Origin: Bacteroidales bacterium
GTDB lineage: Bacteria > Bacteroidota > Bacteroidia > Bacteroidales > Lentimicrobiaceae
DNA length: 64,000 bases
Reading direction: 5' to 3'
NCBI GenBank assembly: GCA_016788045.1
Contig: JAEUTG010000056.1
Span: 62,001 to 126,000 of the forward strand
Shown here: in pieces, positions 41,556-50,570 of the stretch
Layout: every line of letters starts with the position of its first letter
Numbering within the stretch: the first letter of the stretch is position 1
Program-made: the position numbers and the translations under genes
Notes under the pieces: generated by a model
What the model was told of the DNA's origin: nothing
Seen by the model: only the letters and a program-made list of their open reading frames with translations
The model's database searches: none

Positions 41556-43664
41556 ATGAAAAAAATAATTGCTTTCACACTTACTTTTACCCTGCTGCTT
41601 GCTGTGCTCAGTGTTAATGCCCAGGTAAAAAGCCAGAAAAAAACCACACCCCCGAAGCCGGCACTTGACCGGAGTATAAAACCGCTTCCGGGACCAGCCC
41701 CGGTGATCAACATCGGTAAGTATGAAACCTTTGAGCTCGACAACGGTTTGAAGGTATTTGTTGTGGAGAACAAGAAAATACCCAGGGTTTCTTACTCCCT
41801 CATCATTGACTATACCCCGCTGCCTGAGGGCGAAGTTGCAGGGCTTGCCGAACTCAGCGGCCAGATGCTCCGCAGAGGAACCAAAAATCTCCCGAAAGAG
41901 CAACTCGACGAAGAAGTGGATTTCATCGGTGCGAATCTCAGTACCAGTGCAACCGGAATCTATGGCTCAGCGCTCAAAAAACACAACCAGCGTCTGCTGG
42001 AACTGATGTCGGATGTTTTGCTCAATCCTGCATTCAACGAAGAGGAGCTCAACAAAATCAAAACCCAGACTATTTCAGGTCTGGAAGCACAGAAAAACGA
42101 GCCATCAGCGATCAGTGAACGGGTAGGCAAACTCCTGACATACGGCACTTATCACCCTTACGGCGAGTCTATGTCAGAGAAATCGGTGAACAAGATCAGC
42201 ATCGAACAATGCAAAGCGTTTTACGAAGGATTTTTCAGGCCGCAGATTGCTTATATGGCGGTTATCGGAGATATCACCACCGCGGAAGCCAAAGAATTGC
42301 TTACCAGGCATTTTGGCAGCTGGCAGAAAAAAGTAGTTCCGGAGGCTCCGGTTCCCCTGCCCCAGATGCCGGCAGAAAATGTGGTAGCCATTGTTGACAG
42401 GCCCGATGCTGTGCAAACCACCCTCAGCCTCAGTTATCCGGTAGATTTTCGTCCGGGTAACCCCGATGCCATCAAAGCAAGGGTAGCAAACACCATTCTC
42501 GGTGGCGGCACCTTCAGGCTCTACAACAACCTCCGCGAATCGAAAGCCTATACCTACGGCGCCTATTCAAGTCTCAGAGCCGATAAACTTGCCGGACAGT
42601 TTGAAGTCAGTACCGAAATCCGCAACCCGGTGACCGACAGTGCCATCAACGAAATTCTCTTCGAGATGAAACGCCTTCGTGATGAGATGGTGCCACTCAG
42701 TGAACTTGACCTGGTCAAGAACTATCTTACCGGATCTTTTGCCCTGTCGCTGGAACAACCACAGACCGTTGCCAATTTTGCCATCAACACAGCCAGGTAC
42801 AACCTGAGTCCTGATTACTATGTGAATTATCTTAAGAATCTGGCAGCTGTAACCCCTGAAGATGTTCAGCAAATGGCGGTGAAGTATATCAAGCCCGACA
42901 ATGCCTATATTCTTGCAGTGGGAAAAGCCTCTGAAATCGCCGGCAAACTGAAGAAATTTTCAAACGGCAAACCGCTGCGCTACTTTGATTTTGAAGGCAA
43001 TGAATATGATCCTGACAAAAAGGTAAAACCGGCACCTGAAGGGCTTACCGCCAAAGCAGTAAACGAGGCTTACATCAAAGCGATCGGCGGTGAAAAAGCC
43101 CTGCTCAAAATCAAGGATATCACGCTCAATGCCAGCACTTCAATGCAGGGTATGACCATCGGTTTCGATATTATCAGAAAAGCTCCTGACAAGTACCTGA
43201 TGAAAATCGGTGCAGGAAATATGGTTTTCCAGCAGGTAGCTTACGATGGCGTAACAGCTAAGATGGTTTCACCGATGGGTGGCGAAAACAAGACCCTTGA
43301 AGGTAAAGAGCTCGAGGATATGAAATACGAATCACTCATGAATATTGAGCTTCAGTATGAAAAACTCGGCATTCAGCTCAAGCTCGAAGGCATCGAAGAA
43401 GTAAACGGCACCGAAACCTACAGGGTGCTGATAACCTATCCAAATGGTAAATTAACCACACGTTTCTTTGACATCAACACCGGTTTGCTGCTGAAAGAAA
43501 CCGGTGATCAGGGAGATACAGAATATGCCGATTACCGCGATGTTGACGGGGTTAAGTTCCCATTCACAATCTCTCAGCAAATGGGCCCGCAAACCATCAA
43601 GCTGAATGTACTTACCATGAAAATCAACACCAAAGTAAAAGACGAAGTATTCGTCCTGAAATAA
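41556..43664 (+). CDS. M16 non-catalytic subunit fused to a LolA-like domain
   Basis: A 702-residue secreted protein with signal peptide (1-22). Two M16 halves fill about residues 45-480, but where HxxEH is expected the text reads GLAELSGQMLRRGT, so zinc is not bound; the glycine-rich GGGTFRLYNNLRESKAYTYGAYS substrate-loop region is kept in part. Residues about 490-702 are a beta-rich domain (KAIGGEKALLKIKDITLNA, TRFFDINTGLLLKE, FPFTISQQM) resembling outer-membrane lipoprotein carriers (LolA/LolB fold). It pairs with the catalytic M16 gene 15 bases upstream. The LolA assignment is inferred from strand pattern. Confidence 0.87.
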   Translation: MKKIIAFTLTFTLLLAVLSVNAQVKSQKKTTPPKPALDRSIKPLPGPAPVINIGKYETFELDNGLKVFVVENKKIPRVSYSLIIDYTPLPEGEVAGLAELSGQMLRRGTKNLPKEQLDEEVDFIGANLSTSATGIYGSALKKHNQRLLELMSDVLLNPAFNEEELNKIKTQTISGLEAQKNEPSAISERVGKLLTYGTYHPYGESMSEKSVNKISIEQCKAFYEGFFRPQIAYMAVIGDITTAEAKELLTRHFGSWQKKVVPEAPVPLPQMPAENVVAIVDRPDAVQTTLSLSYPVDFRPGNPDAIKARVANTILGGGTFRLYNNLRESKAYTYGAYSSLRADKLAGQFEVSTEIRNPVTDSAINEILFEMKRLRDEMVPLSELDLVKNYLTGSFALSLEQPQTVANFAINTARYNLSPDYYVNYLKNLAAVTPEDVQQMAVKYIKPDNAYILAVGKASEIAGKLKKFSNGKPLRYFDFEGNEYDPDKKVKPAPEGLTAKAVNEAYIKAIGGEKALLKIKDITLNASTSMQGMTIGFDIIRKAPDKYLMKIGAGNMVFQQVAYDGVTAKMVSPMGGENKTLEGKELEDMKYESLMNIELQYEKLGIQLKLEGIEEVNGTETYRVLITYPNGKLTTRFFDINTGLLLKETGDQGDTEYADYRDVDGVKFPFTISQQMGPQTIKLNVLTMKINTKVKDEVFVLK

Positions 43665-43685
43665 AAACAATCGTTTCACGTAATG

Positions 43686-43716
43686 AAAAGCTGTCCTTCC
43701 GGGGCAGCTTTTTTAT
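43686..43716 (+). terminator. Terminator of the mgsA-HAD-M16-M16 operon
   Basis: AAAAGCTG and CAGCTTTT form a stem extended by GC pairs around TTCC, followed by a T-run, 22 bases after the second M16 stop. Confidence 0.9.
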
Positions 43717-43828
43717 TACTGTCCTGGTTGAAAAGGCCCCGGGAAGTATTACTTTGAGAATCCAGAGCCTTTGCAGCAGTCAGCTTTGCGGGTGCAACGA
43801 ATAAACATAAACCAAAAGGTGATTGCAT

Positions 43829-43859
43829 TTTGAACTTGATGGGGGTTTTCTTATTTTTG
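43829..43859 (+). promoter_or_regulatory. Consensus promoter of the GH13-GH31 operon
   Basis: TTTG (43829-43832), exactly 19 bases, then TATTTTTG (43852-43859). This is a perfect match to the TTTG/N19/TAnnTTTG consensus. The predicted leader to the ATG at 43907 is about 40 bases. Confidence 0.85.
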
Positions 43860-43906
43860 TTTGCAGAACAGCTGCATCTATTCATCAGTAAATAAATCCT
43901 ATCCTT

Positions 43907-45289
43907 ATGAAAATCAGTTCAAGAACCCTTCTGGCAGTAGCCATTCTTCTGGCTGCAACCCATTTCACCATGCAATCGTGCAGGCAAAAAGCCGAAACAA
44001 CCGGCCAATCCGACAGCACCCTGCAACAGGTAAAACACCCCGCATGGAGCAAAAACCTCAGCATTTACGAAGTGAACGTGCGGCAATTTACCCCGGAAGG
44101 TACTTTCAAAGCCTTGGAAGCTCATCTTCCACGGCTCAGAGAACTGGGAACCGATATTCTGTGGCTGATGCCCATTCATCCCATCGGAGAACTGAACCGC
44201 AAGGGCTCACTTGGAAGTTACTATGCTGTAAAAGATTACAAGGGTGTGAATCCTGAATTCGGTACTGCCGAAGATTTCAGGCATTTCGTGGAAGAAGCCC
44301 ATAAGCTCGGACTTTATGTGATCATCGACTGGGTGGCCAACCACTCAGCCTGGGACAATGCTCTGGTTACCTCTAACCCTGAATGGTATGTCAAAGACTC
44401 AACCGGCAAGCTGGTTTCCCCATTTGACTGGACCGATGTCGTAAAATTTGACTACAACGACACCGCCATGCGGTCGTATATGCTCGGTGCCATGCTTTAT
44501 TGGGTAAAGGATTTCAATATCGATGGATACCGCTGTGATGTAGCCGGTGAAGTCCCCATTGATTTCTGGAACAACACCCGTGCAGAACTCGACAAAATCA
44601 AACCCGTATTCATGCTGGCTGAAGCTGAAGGCCCCAATATGCATTCTGCCTTCGACATGACTTACGGCTGGGAATTTCATCATGTGATGAACAAAATATA
44701 CAAAGGTGAGAATACAGCCAACGACATTGAAAAATACCTGCTTAAAAACGACTCCCTTTATCCGGCAGATGCCTATCGGATGTATTTCACCACCAATCAC
44801 GATGAAAACTCATGGAATGGCACTGAATTCGAGCGTCTGGGCGAAGGGGTTGAAGCATTTTATGTACTTACTGCAACCGTGCCCGGAATGCCACTGGTGT
44901 ACACCGGACAGGAAGCTGCCATGAACAAAAGACTGCTCTTTTTTGAAAAAGATCCGGTTGACTGGGGCACATACAGTATGAGTTCATTCTACAAAACCAT
45001 CCTTGGCCTGAAGAAATCCAATCCGGCTTTATTCAACGGAACCGAAGGCGGTTCATGGAAGCGGATCAACAGCGATGCAAACGATAAAGTATTTGCCATC
45101 CTCCGCGAAAAAGGCGACAATAGAGTCTTTTCAGTGGTCAACCTCAGTGCTGAACCTGTTAAAGCTACCTTTAGCGGCGGTGCTTTTGCCGGCAATTATA
45201 AAGACCTGTACGGCGGGCAGGATGCATTGCTTGAGCCGAATGCAACCATGGATCTTCCGGCATGGGGATACAAGGTATTTTATAAATAA
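43907..45289 (+). CDS. GH13 alpha-amylase-family lipoprotein
   Basis: A 460-residue glycoside hydrolase. A lipoprotein signal ends TMQSC (C25), so it is anchored at the cell envelope. Conserved GH13 regions are VIIDWVANH (region I), GYRCDVAGE with nucleophile D211 (II), MLAEAEG with acid/base E239 (III) and TTNHDENSW with D299 (IV). The C-terminal beta-sandwich ends LPAWGYKVFYK. Compact length and the early INEVN-like NLSIYEVNVRQF suggest a short-chain maltodextrin hydrolase. It is co-transcribed with the GH31 gene 53 bases downstream. Confidence 0.94.
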   Translation: MKISSRTLLAVAILLAATHFTMQSCRQKAETTGQSDSTLQQVKHPAWSKNLSIYEVNVRQFTPEGTFKALEAHLPRLRELGTDILWLMPIHPIGELNRKGSLGSYYAVKDYKGVNPEFGTAEDFRHFVEEAHKLGLYVIIDWVANHSAWDNALVTSNPEWYVKDSTGKLVSPFDWTDVVKFDYNDTAMRSYMLGAMLYWVKDFNIDGYRCDVAGEVPIDFWNNTRAELDKIKPVFMLAEAEGPNMHSAFDMTYGWEFHHVMNKIYKGENTANDIEKYLLKNDSLYPADAYRMYFTTNHDENSWNGTEFERLGEGVEAFYVLTATVPGMPLVYTGQEAAMNKRLLFFEKDPVDWGTYSMSSFYKTILGLKKSNPALFNGTEGGSWKRINSDANDKVFAILREKGDNRVFSVVNLSAEPVKATFSGGAFAGNYKDLYGGQDALLEPNATMDLPAWGYKVFYK

Positions 45290-45342
45290 CCATCCGGATA
45301 GTATTGAATTGTCTTCACTACCAAACGGGTAACACCATACCA

Positions 45343-47802
45343 ATGAGAAAAACCGCCATCGTTTTACTAATCCTGATTACCGGAATGAACCCTATCTTTT
45401 CGCAAAGCAGTCAGAACCGGAGTCTGGGAAAACTCAACAAATTCAGGTACAACAACCAGGTGCTCTACCTGGAAACAGATTTCGGACAAGCTGAGATTAC
45501 TGTCTGTAATCAAGGGGTGTTCAGGATGAGAATCACCAGAAGCAAACCTGTTGAGACTTTTTCGTATGCTGTAACGGCAAGTCCGGAGAAATGTATGGTG
45601 CAGCTGGACGAAAAACCCGAAAGGCTGACACTTTCAACTTCCCTGATCAGGCTTGAGATTGACCGAAACCCTGTTCGTTTTTCGTTTTACACCAGCGATG
45701 GCAGGTTGCTGAATGCCGATGACAAATCCTTCGGCACTTCCTGGATCGGAACCGAGGTTACCACCTACAAACAGCTGCAGCCTGAGGAGAAGTTTATCGG
45801 CCTGGGCGAAAAAACCGGAAATCTCAACCGTGCCGGTACGGCTTATGACAACTGGAATACCGACAACCCGCGGTATGGTCCGAATGATGATCCCCTGTAT
45901 GTGACCATTCCTTTTTATATCGGATTGCACAGCAACCTGGCTTATGGTATTTTTCTTGACAACACCCACCGCAGCCGTTTCAACTTCGGAGCCAGCAACA
46001 ACCGCTTCAGCTCTTTCAGTGCCGATGACGGGGAGATGGATTACTATTTCTTTCACAACACCGATGTTGCAGGCATACTCCATGACTATACCGGGCTTAC
46101 CGGTCGTATGACCATGCCTCCGCTCTGGGCCCTGGGTTATCAGCAGTGCCGGTGGAGCTATTTCCCGGATACCGAAGTGCTCAATGTAGTTCAGAATTTC
46201 CGCGACCGCAAGATTCCGCTGGATGTGATCTATCTCGACATTCACTACATGGATGCCTATAAGATCTTCACCTGGCATCCCGACAGATTCAGCAACCCTT
46301 CAAAACTGATCGGCGACCTGAAAGCAAAGGGTGTGCATACCACTGTGATTGTGGATCCGGGAATTAAGGTGGAAAAAGGTTACGAAGCCTATGAAGACGG
46401 ACTTAAAAAGGATATGTTTATCAAATATCCCGATGGGGATGTTTATACGGCCCAGGTATGGCCAGGCTGGTGTCACTTTCCCGATTTCACGAATCCTGCC
46501 GCTCGCGAATGGTGGGGAAACAAGTTCACAGGGCTGGTTGAAACCGGCGTTGAAGGATTCTGGAACGACATGAACGAAATAGCCTCCTGGGGCAATGGCA
46601 CAACGCCACACCTTGTACAGCTCGACTGGGAAGGCAGGCAGGCAACTTACCGGCAGGCCAAAAATGCCTACGGAATGCAGATGGCCCGCAGCACCTACGA
46701 AGGCACCCGCAAACTGATGAATAACCAGCGCCCGCTGATTCTGACCAGGGCAGGATATGCCGGACTGCAGCGTTACACAGCCCTCTGGACAGGCGACAAT
46801 CAGGCATCTGAAGAGCACATGATGCTCGGGGCAAGATTGCTCAACAGCCTTGGACTCAGCGGAGTTTCGTTTACCGGCGTGGATGTCGGCGGATTCAGTA
46901 AAGATGCAACCCCTTCACTCTATGCCCGTTGGATCGGGGTAGGTGCCTTCAGTCCCTTTTTCAGAAGTCACACCCATTACGATACCAAATCAGCCGAACC
47001 CTGGGCTTACGGAGAAACGGTAGAAAACATCTCTCGTAACTACATTCAACTGAGATACAAGCTTTTACCCTACATCTATTCTGCATTTCACGAATCGGTT
47101 GAAACAGGAATGCCGGTTAACCGCAGCCTTGCCATCGATTACTCCTTTGATGAGAAAATTTATCATTTCATCTATCAGAATCAGTACCTTTTCGGGCAGA
47201 ATATCCTGGTGGCTCCGACAGAAAGTACCCGTGAACTGGTGAAGGTATATCTTCCGCAAGGAGAATGGTACAACCTGCATACTGACCAGAAACATGCCGG
47301 AGGTTCCGAAATTGTGACCGAATGTCCGGCCCACCTGTTGCCGCTGTTCGTGAAGGCAGGTTCGGTAATTCCTATGCAGAAAGCAACCCAGAGCACATCA
47401 GAGGATCCCGGTGAAACCCTGTTCCTGCATGTTTTCTACGGACAAAACGCTTCGGATTTTGTCTATTATGAGGATGATGGAAAAACCTATGATTATGAGA
47501 AAGGAGCCTTTTGCAAACGGCTGATGAGGTTTGACCCTGCTGCAAAGCAGCTGAGTATCCGGAAGAAGGAAGGATCATACACCAGCAGGTTCAGAAAAGT
47601 TCAGCTGATGTTGCACGGATTCCCCGATGGAGCCAAATTCAAAACCTCCGGTGGCGATCTTAAAGTTGCTGCTGCTGAGATCAATCTTTTCGATGCACTG
47701 GAAAAAACCGACCCGCAGTTTGTTGAGAAAATGCACAAACCGGTGAAAGTACTGACCGCGATTGTTAACCTGACGGATGATGAAGTTAGAGTGAGCTGGT
47801 AA
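45343..47802 (+). CDS. GH31 alpha-glucosidase, secreted
   Basis: An 819-residue enzyme with signal peptide (ending near PIFSQS). It has an N-terminal galactose-mutarotase-like beta-sandwich, a TIM barrel with the nucleophile D409 in GFWNDMNEIASWG, and DVGGFSKDATPSLYARW and PFFRSH in the barrel. C-terminal beta domains include VAPTESTRELVKVYLPQGEW and FVYYEDDGKTYDYE. GH31 enzymes release glucose from non-reducing ends of alpha-glucans. The ATG at 45343 is used, as the in-frame TTG at 45304 precedes the signal peptide. It completes the GH13-GH31 pair, and a strong terminator follows. Confidence 0.95.
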   Translation: MRKTAIVLLILITGMNPIFSQSSQNRSLGKLNKFRYNNQVLYLETDFGQAEITVCNQGVFRMRITRSKPVETFSYAVTASPEKCMVQLDEKPERLTLSTSLIRLEIDRNPVRFSFYTSDGRLLNADDKSFGTSWIGTEVTTYKQLQPEEKFIGLGEKTGNLNRAGTAYDNWNTDNPRYGPNDDPLYVTIPFYIGLHSNLAYGIFLDNTHRSRFNFGASNNRFSSFSADDGEMDYYFFHNTDVAGILHDYTGLTGRMTMPPLWALGYQQCRWSYFPDTEVLNVVQNFRDRKIPLDVIYLDIHYMDAYKIFTWHPDRFSNPSKLIGDLKAKGVHTTVIVDPGIKVEKGYEAYEDGLKKDMFIKYPDGDVYTAQVWPGWCHFPDFTNPAAREWWGNKFTGLVETGVEGFWNDMNEIASWGNGTTPHLVQLDWEGRQATYRQAKNAYGMQMARSTYEGTRKLMNNQRPLILTRAGYAGLQRYTALWTGDNQASEEHMMLGARLLNSLGLSGVSFTGVDVGGFSKDATPSLYARWIGVGAFSPFFRSHTHYDTKSAEPWAYGETVENISRNYIQLRYKLLPYIYSAFHESVETGMPVNRSLAIDYSFDEKIYHFIYQNQYLFGQNILVAPTESTRELVKVYLPQGEWYNLHTDQKHAGGSEIVTECPAHLLPLFVKAGSVIPMQKATQSTSEDPGETLFLHVFYGQNASDFVYYEDDGKTYDYEKGAFCKRLMRFDPAAKQLSIRKKEGSYTSRFRKVQLMLHGFPDGAKFKTSGGDLKVAAAEINLFDALEKTDPQFVEKMHKPVKVLTAIVNLTDDEVRVSW

Positions 47803-47815
47803 AATAGCGTAATAT

Positions 47816-47857
47816 AAAAAAGGCATGAATACAAACCGGTGTATTCATGCCTTTTCT
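47816..47857. terminator. Bidirectional terminator between GH31 and hybrid kinase
   Basis: AAAAAAGGCATGAATAC pairs with GTATTCATGCC plus a T-rich end, a long stem of 15 or more pairs with an 8-base loop. It serves the convergent GH31 and hybrid histidine kinase genes. Confidence 0.93.
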
Positions 47858-47871
47858 TATGCTTTAATTTG

Positions 47872-50181
47872 TCAGGATTTCCTGGCCTGAAGGTAAGAGC
47901 CCCATTTGATCAGCATTTCCTGCAACTGGTTGATGTTGATCGGCTTGGCCATGTAATCTACCATACCTGACTCAAGGCAACGTTCTCTGTCGCCGGCCAT
48001 AGCATTGGCTGTGAGTGCAATAATCAACGGCTGCTTCGGGCCCGGCAGCATCTCATTGATTTTGATGGTGGCTTCAATTCCACTCATCTCGGGCATCTGT
48101 ATGTCCATGAGTATAAGGTCATACTCCTTCTCTTTTACAACATTTACAGCATCCAGTCCATTGAATACTGAGTCGGCACTGTAACCCATAAGATTCAGCA
48201 GAGAATTGGTGAGTTTCTGGTTAACCATGTTGTCTTCAGCGATCAGAATACGCATAGGGAATTTGGTGTTGAGTGAGAAATCCACTTCGTTCTGATTCTC
48301 GGGTTGTTTTTCCTTTTTTGTGATTTCAGTCATAATATGCATTACTTCCTGGAACAATTCATTTAATCTGACCGGCTTCGACAATTGTCCCGAAAACAAG
48401 CCTCCGGTAATAAACCCGAGATCGCCCGAAGAGGAGAGCAGAAGCAAAGGTACGTCACTTTTAGAATTCAGATTTCTGATATTGCCGGCCAATTCAATTC
48501 CGTCCATGCCCGGCATTTGAAGATCAAGAACTATGAGATCAAATTTTTTATGCGCTTCAATAATTTCGAGGGCTTCTACCCCTGACTCTGCCAGGGATGG
48601 CTTCATGCCCCACGATTCAAACTGTAATTTCAGTATCTGCCTGTTGGTCTGATTATCGTCTACAATTAATACGTTTCGGCCTTTTAATTCAGGTAAATAA
48701 CCCTTAACGTACAATTTTGTTTTACCAACATCAGAATTTTTCATTTTTATGGTAAAATTGAAGGATGATCCTTTCCCTTTTTCACTTTCTGCCCATATCT
48801 CACCCCCCATCAGCCTGACGATCCTTTTCGAAATGGCGAGCCCCAGACCGGTGCCACCGTATTTACGTGTGGTGGAACTGTCGGCCTGCATAAATGGTTC
48901 AAACAATTTGCCGATGATGGCTGTATCAATACCGATACCACTGTCTTTAACCGAAAATTTAAGTTCTGAAACACCATCGGATTCATGCAAAAACTGAACC
49001 CAGATATAGACTTCTCCCTTATCGGTAAACTTTATCGCGTTGTTGATCAGGTTTACCAGAATCTGCCGTAGTTTGTTGGCATCACCATAGAGGTTGGAGG
49101 GCACATCCGGTTCAATCAGGTAAAGGAGGTCGAGTCCCTTTTCAATGGCCCTGATTGCAAACAAATCAAGCACATCCTCGATACAACTGCGCAATTCGAA
49201 ATGCGCGCTCTCCAGTTCCATCTTCCCCGACTCAATTTTCGAGAAATCAAGAATATCATTGATAATCGTGATCAGGCTTTCTCCGGAAAGCTGAATGGTT
49301 TCCACGAAGTCTCTCTGGGTGGAGGTCAGCTCGGTATTGAGCAGCAGACTGGTCATGCCGATTACGCCATTCATCGGGGTACGTATTTCATGGCTCATCA
49401 TGGCCAGAAAATCCGACTTGATCCGGTTTGCCGACTCAGCCTCCGATTTCGCCTTGATCAGGTCGTTCAGGGCGTTACGGTAACCGGTAACATCCCTGAT
49501 AACACTCAGAACCGCCAGGCTCCCCCGGTAGTTGATCTTGCACAGGTTAAATTCACAATGGTGAGAAATACCTTCACGCGACCTGAGAACGGCTTCAAAC
49601 CAGTTGCCCGCATAGGTTGATTCCCTAAAGTTGAAACTGATCTCTTCCACCCTTTCACGGTCTGAAGGGTCAAACAAATCCATATAATCAAGCTCAAAAA
49701 GCTCGCCGGCTTCGTAACCCAGCACTTTTTCAAGAACATTGTTCACATACAGAATTTTTCCCTTCCTGAAAATGCAAACCATATCGCGGATATTCTCACT
49801 GATAGCCCTGTATTTCTCCTCACTCTCAAGAAGGTTGTGGATAGCCGACATACGGGCTGTTGCATCGAAAATACGCAGGCAGGAACCTTCAGCTACCCCT
49901 TCGTCGGTGAACTGATCAAATACAAAAGCATCGGCATAAAACTGACTGCCGTCCTTACGGATCATGCCAAACTCGCAGCGCTCCGTATGATTGCCGATGA
50001 TCTCTTCTACCAGCATCCTTTCAGTTTCGGGAACCAGATCCCTGATATTTTTTCCAGGTAACTCTTCTTCTGCATATCCCAGCAGGTTAAGCACCGGTCC
50101 TTCAACCAGAACGATAAAACCATCGGAAGCTATGCTTACTGTCAGACTGTTTTTATTGGCAACACGTGGCCTCATTTTCAT
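47872..50181 (-). CDS. Hybrid histidine kinase, PAS-PAS-HisKA-HATPase-REC-REC
   Basis: A 769-residue cytosolic kinase. Two PAS domains lie at about 10-115 and 120-240. HisKA has the phosphorylated His in MMSHEIRTPMNGVIGM, and the ATPase shows NLINNAIKFT, DSGIGID and GTGLGLAIS. Two receivers follow: the first with D in LIVLDLQMPGMDG, the second with D in LILMDIQMPEMSG and K in MAKPININQL. There is no Hpt domain, so a separate Hpt protein or direct REC output is expected. No transmembrane segment. The gene is convergent with the GH31 operon and divergent from an S9 peptidase gene. Confidence 0.95.
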   Translation of the reverse strand: MKMRPRVANKNSLTVSIASDGFIVLVEGPVLNLLGYAEEELPGKNIRDLVPETERMLVEEIIGNHTERCEFGMIRKDGSQFYADAFVFDQFTDEGVAEGSCLRIFDATARMSAIHNLLESEEKYRAISENIRDMVCIFRKGKILYVNNVLEKVLGYEAGELFELDYMDLFDPSDRERVEEISFNFRESTYAGNWFEAVLRSREGISHHCEFNLCKINYRGSLAVLSVIRDVTGYRNALNDLIKAKSEAESANRIKSDFLAMMSHEIRTPMNGVIGMTSLLLNTELTSTQRDFVETIQLSGESLITIINDILDFSKIESGKMELESAHFELRSCIEDVLDLFAIRAIEKGLDLLYLIEPDVPSNLYGDANKLRQILVNLINNAIKFTDKGEVYIWVQFLHESDGVSELKFSVKDSGIGIDTAIIGKLFEPFMQADSSTTRKYGGTGLGLAISKRIVRLMGGEIWAESEKGKGSSFNFTIKMKNSDVGKTKLYVKGYLPELKGRNVLIVDDNQTNRQILKLQFESWGMKPSLAESGVEALEIIEAHKKFDLIVLDLQMPGMDGIELAGNIRNLNSKSDVPLLLLSSSGDLGFITGGLFSGQLSKPVRLNELFQEVMHIMTEITKKEKQPENQNEVDFSLNTKFPMRILIAEDNMVNQKLTNSLLNLMGYSADSVFNGLDAVNVVKEKEYDLILMDIQMPEMSGIEATIKINEMLPGPKQPLIIALTANAMAGDRERCLESGMVDYMAKPININQLQEMLIKWGSYLQARKS

Positions 50182-50570
50182 AGAATGACCTTAATTGTTT
50201 CTAATTGCATACGTTCTGCTCACTTTCTGCCCCACTGATTAAAAACAACAGAAGCCCATCGAAAAGATGAACACCAGATTGCTGAACCCCGTGTAAAATT
50301 ATTTTCTATCGAGTCGTTTATAGTCATGCAAAAACTCAGCCAAAAGTACAAGCATCAAAATATCAGCTGATTGTAATGAGGAGAAGGGCCAGTTAGTCCG
50401 GTTGCGGGACAAAAATTCACTGCAGTGGGACAAAATTAAGTAAATTTAAACTGATTTTACAAGCATAATCAGCGATCAGTCAGGAATTCTACCCTATAAA
50501 TGACCAAATGAACCGATCAATCGCTCATATTCCATAAAAGATGTAATTTAGTCGCAAAAAATAACTGACG
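50182..50570. other. Divergent intergenic region with GGGACAAAA direct repeat
   Basis: About 390 bases between the hybrid kinase and S9 peptidase starts. It contains a TACTTTTG element for the kinase (50341-50348), two near copies of GGGACAAAA(A)TT (50406-50417 and 50427-50437), and a weaker TAATTTAG (50544-50551) 20 bases before the S9 peptidase start. No gene is seen. Confidence 0.45.
50341..50348 (-). promoter_or_regulatory. Putative -7 element of the hybrid kinase gene
   Basis: TACTTTTG on the minus strand. It would give a long leader of about 150 bases before the ATG at 50181; no TTG box at 19 bases. Confidence 0.4.
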
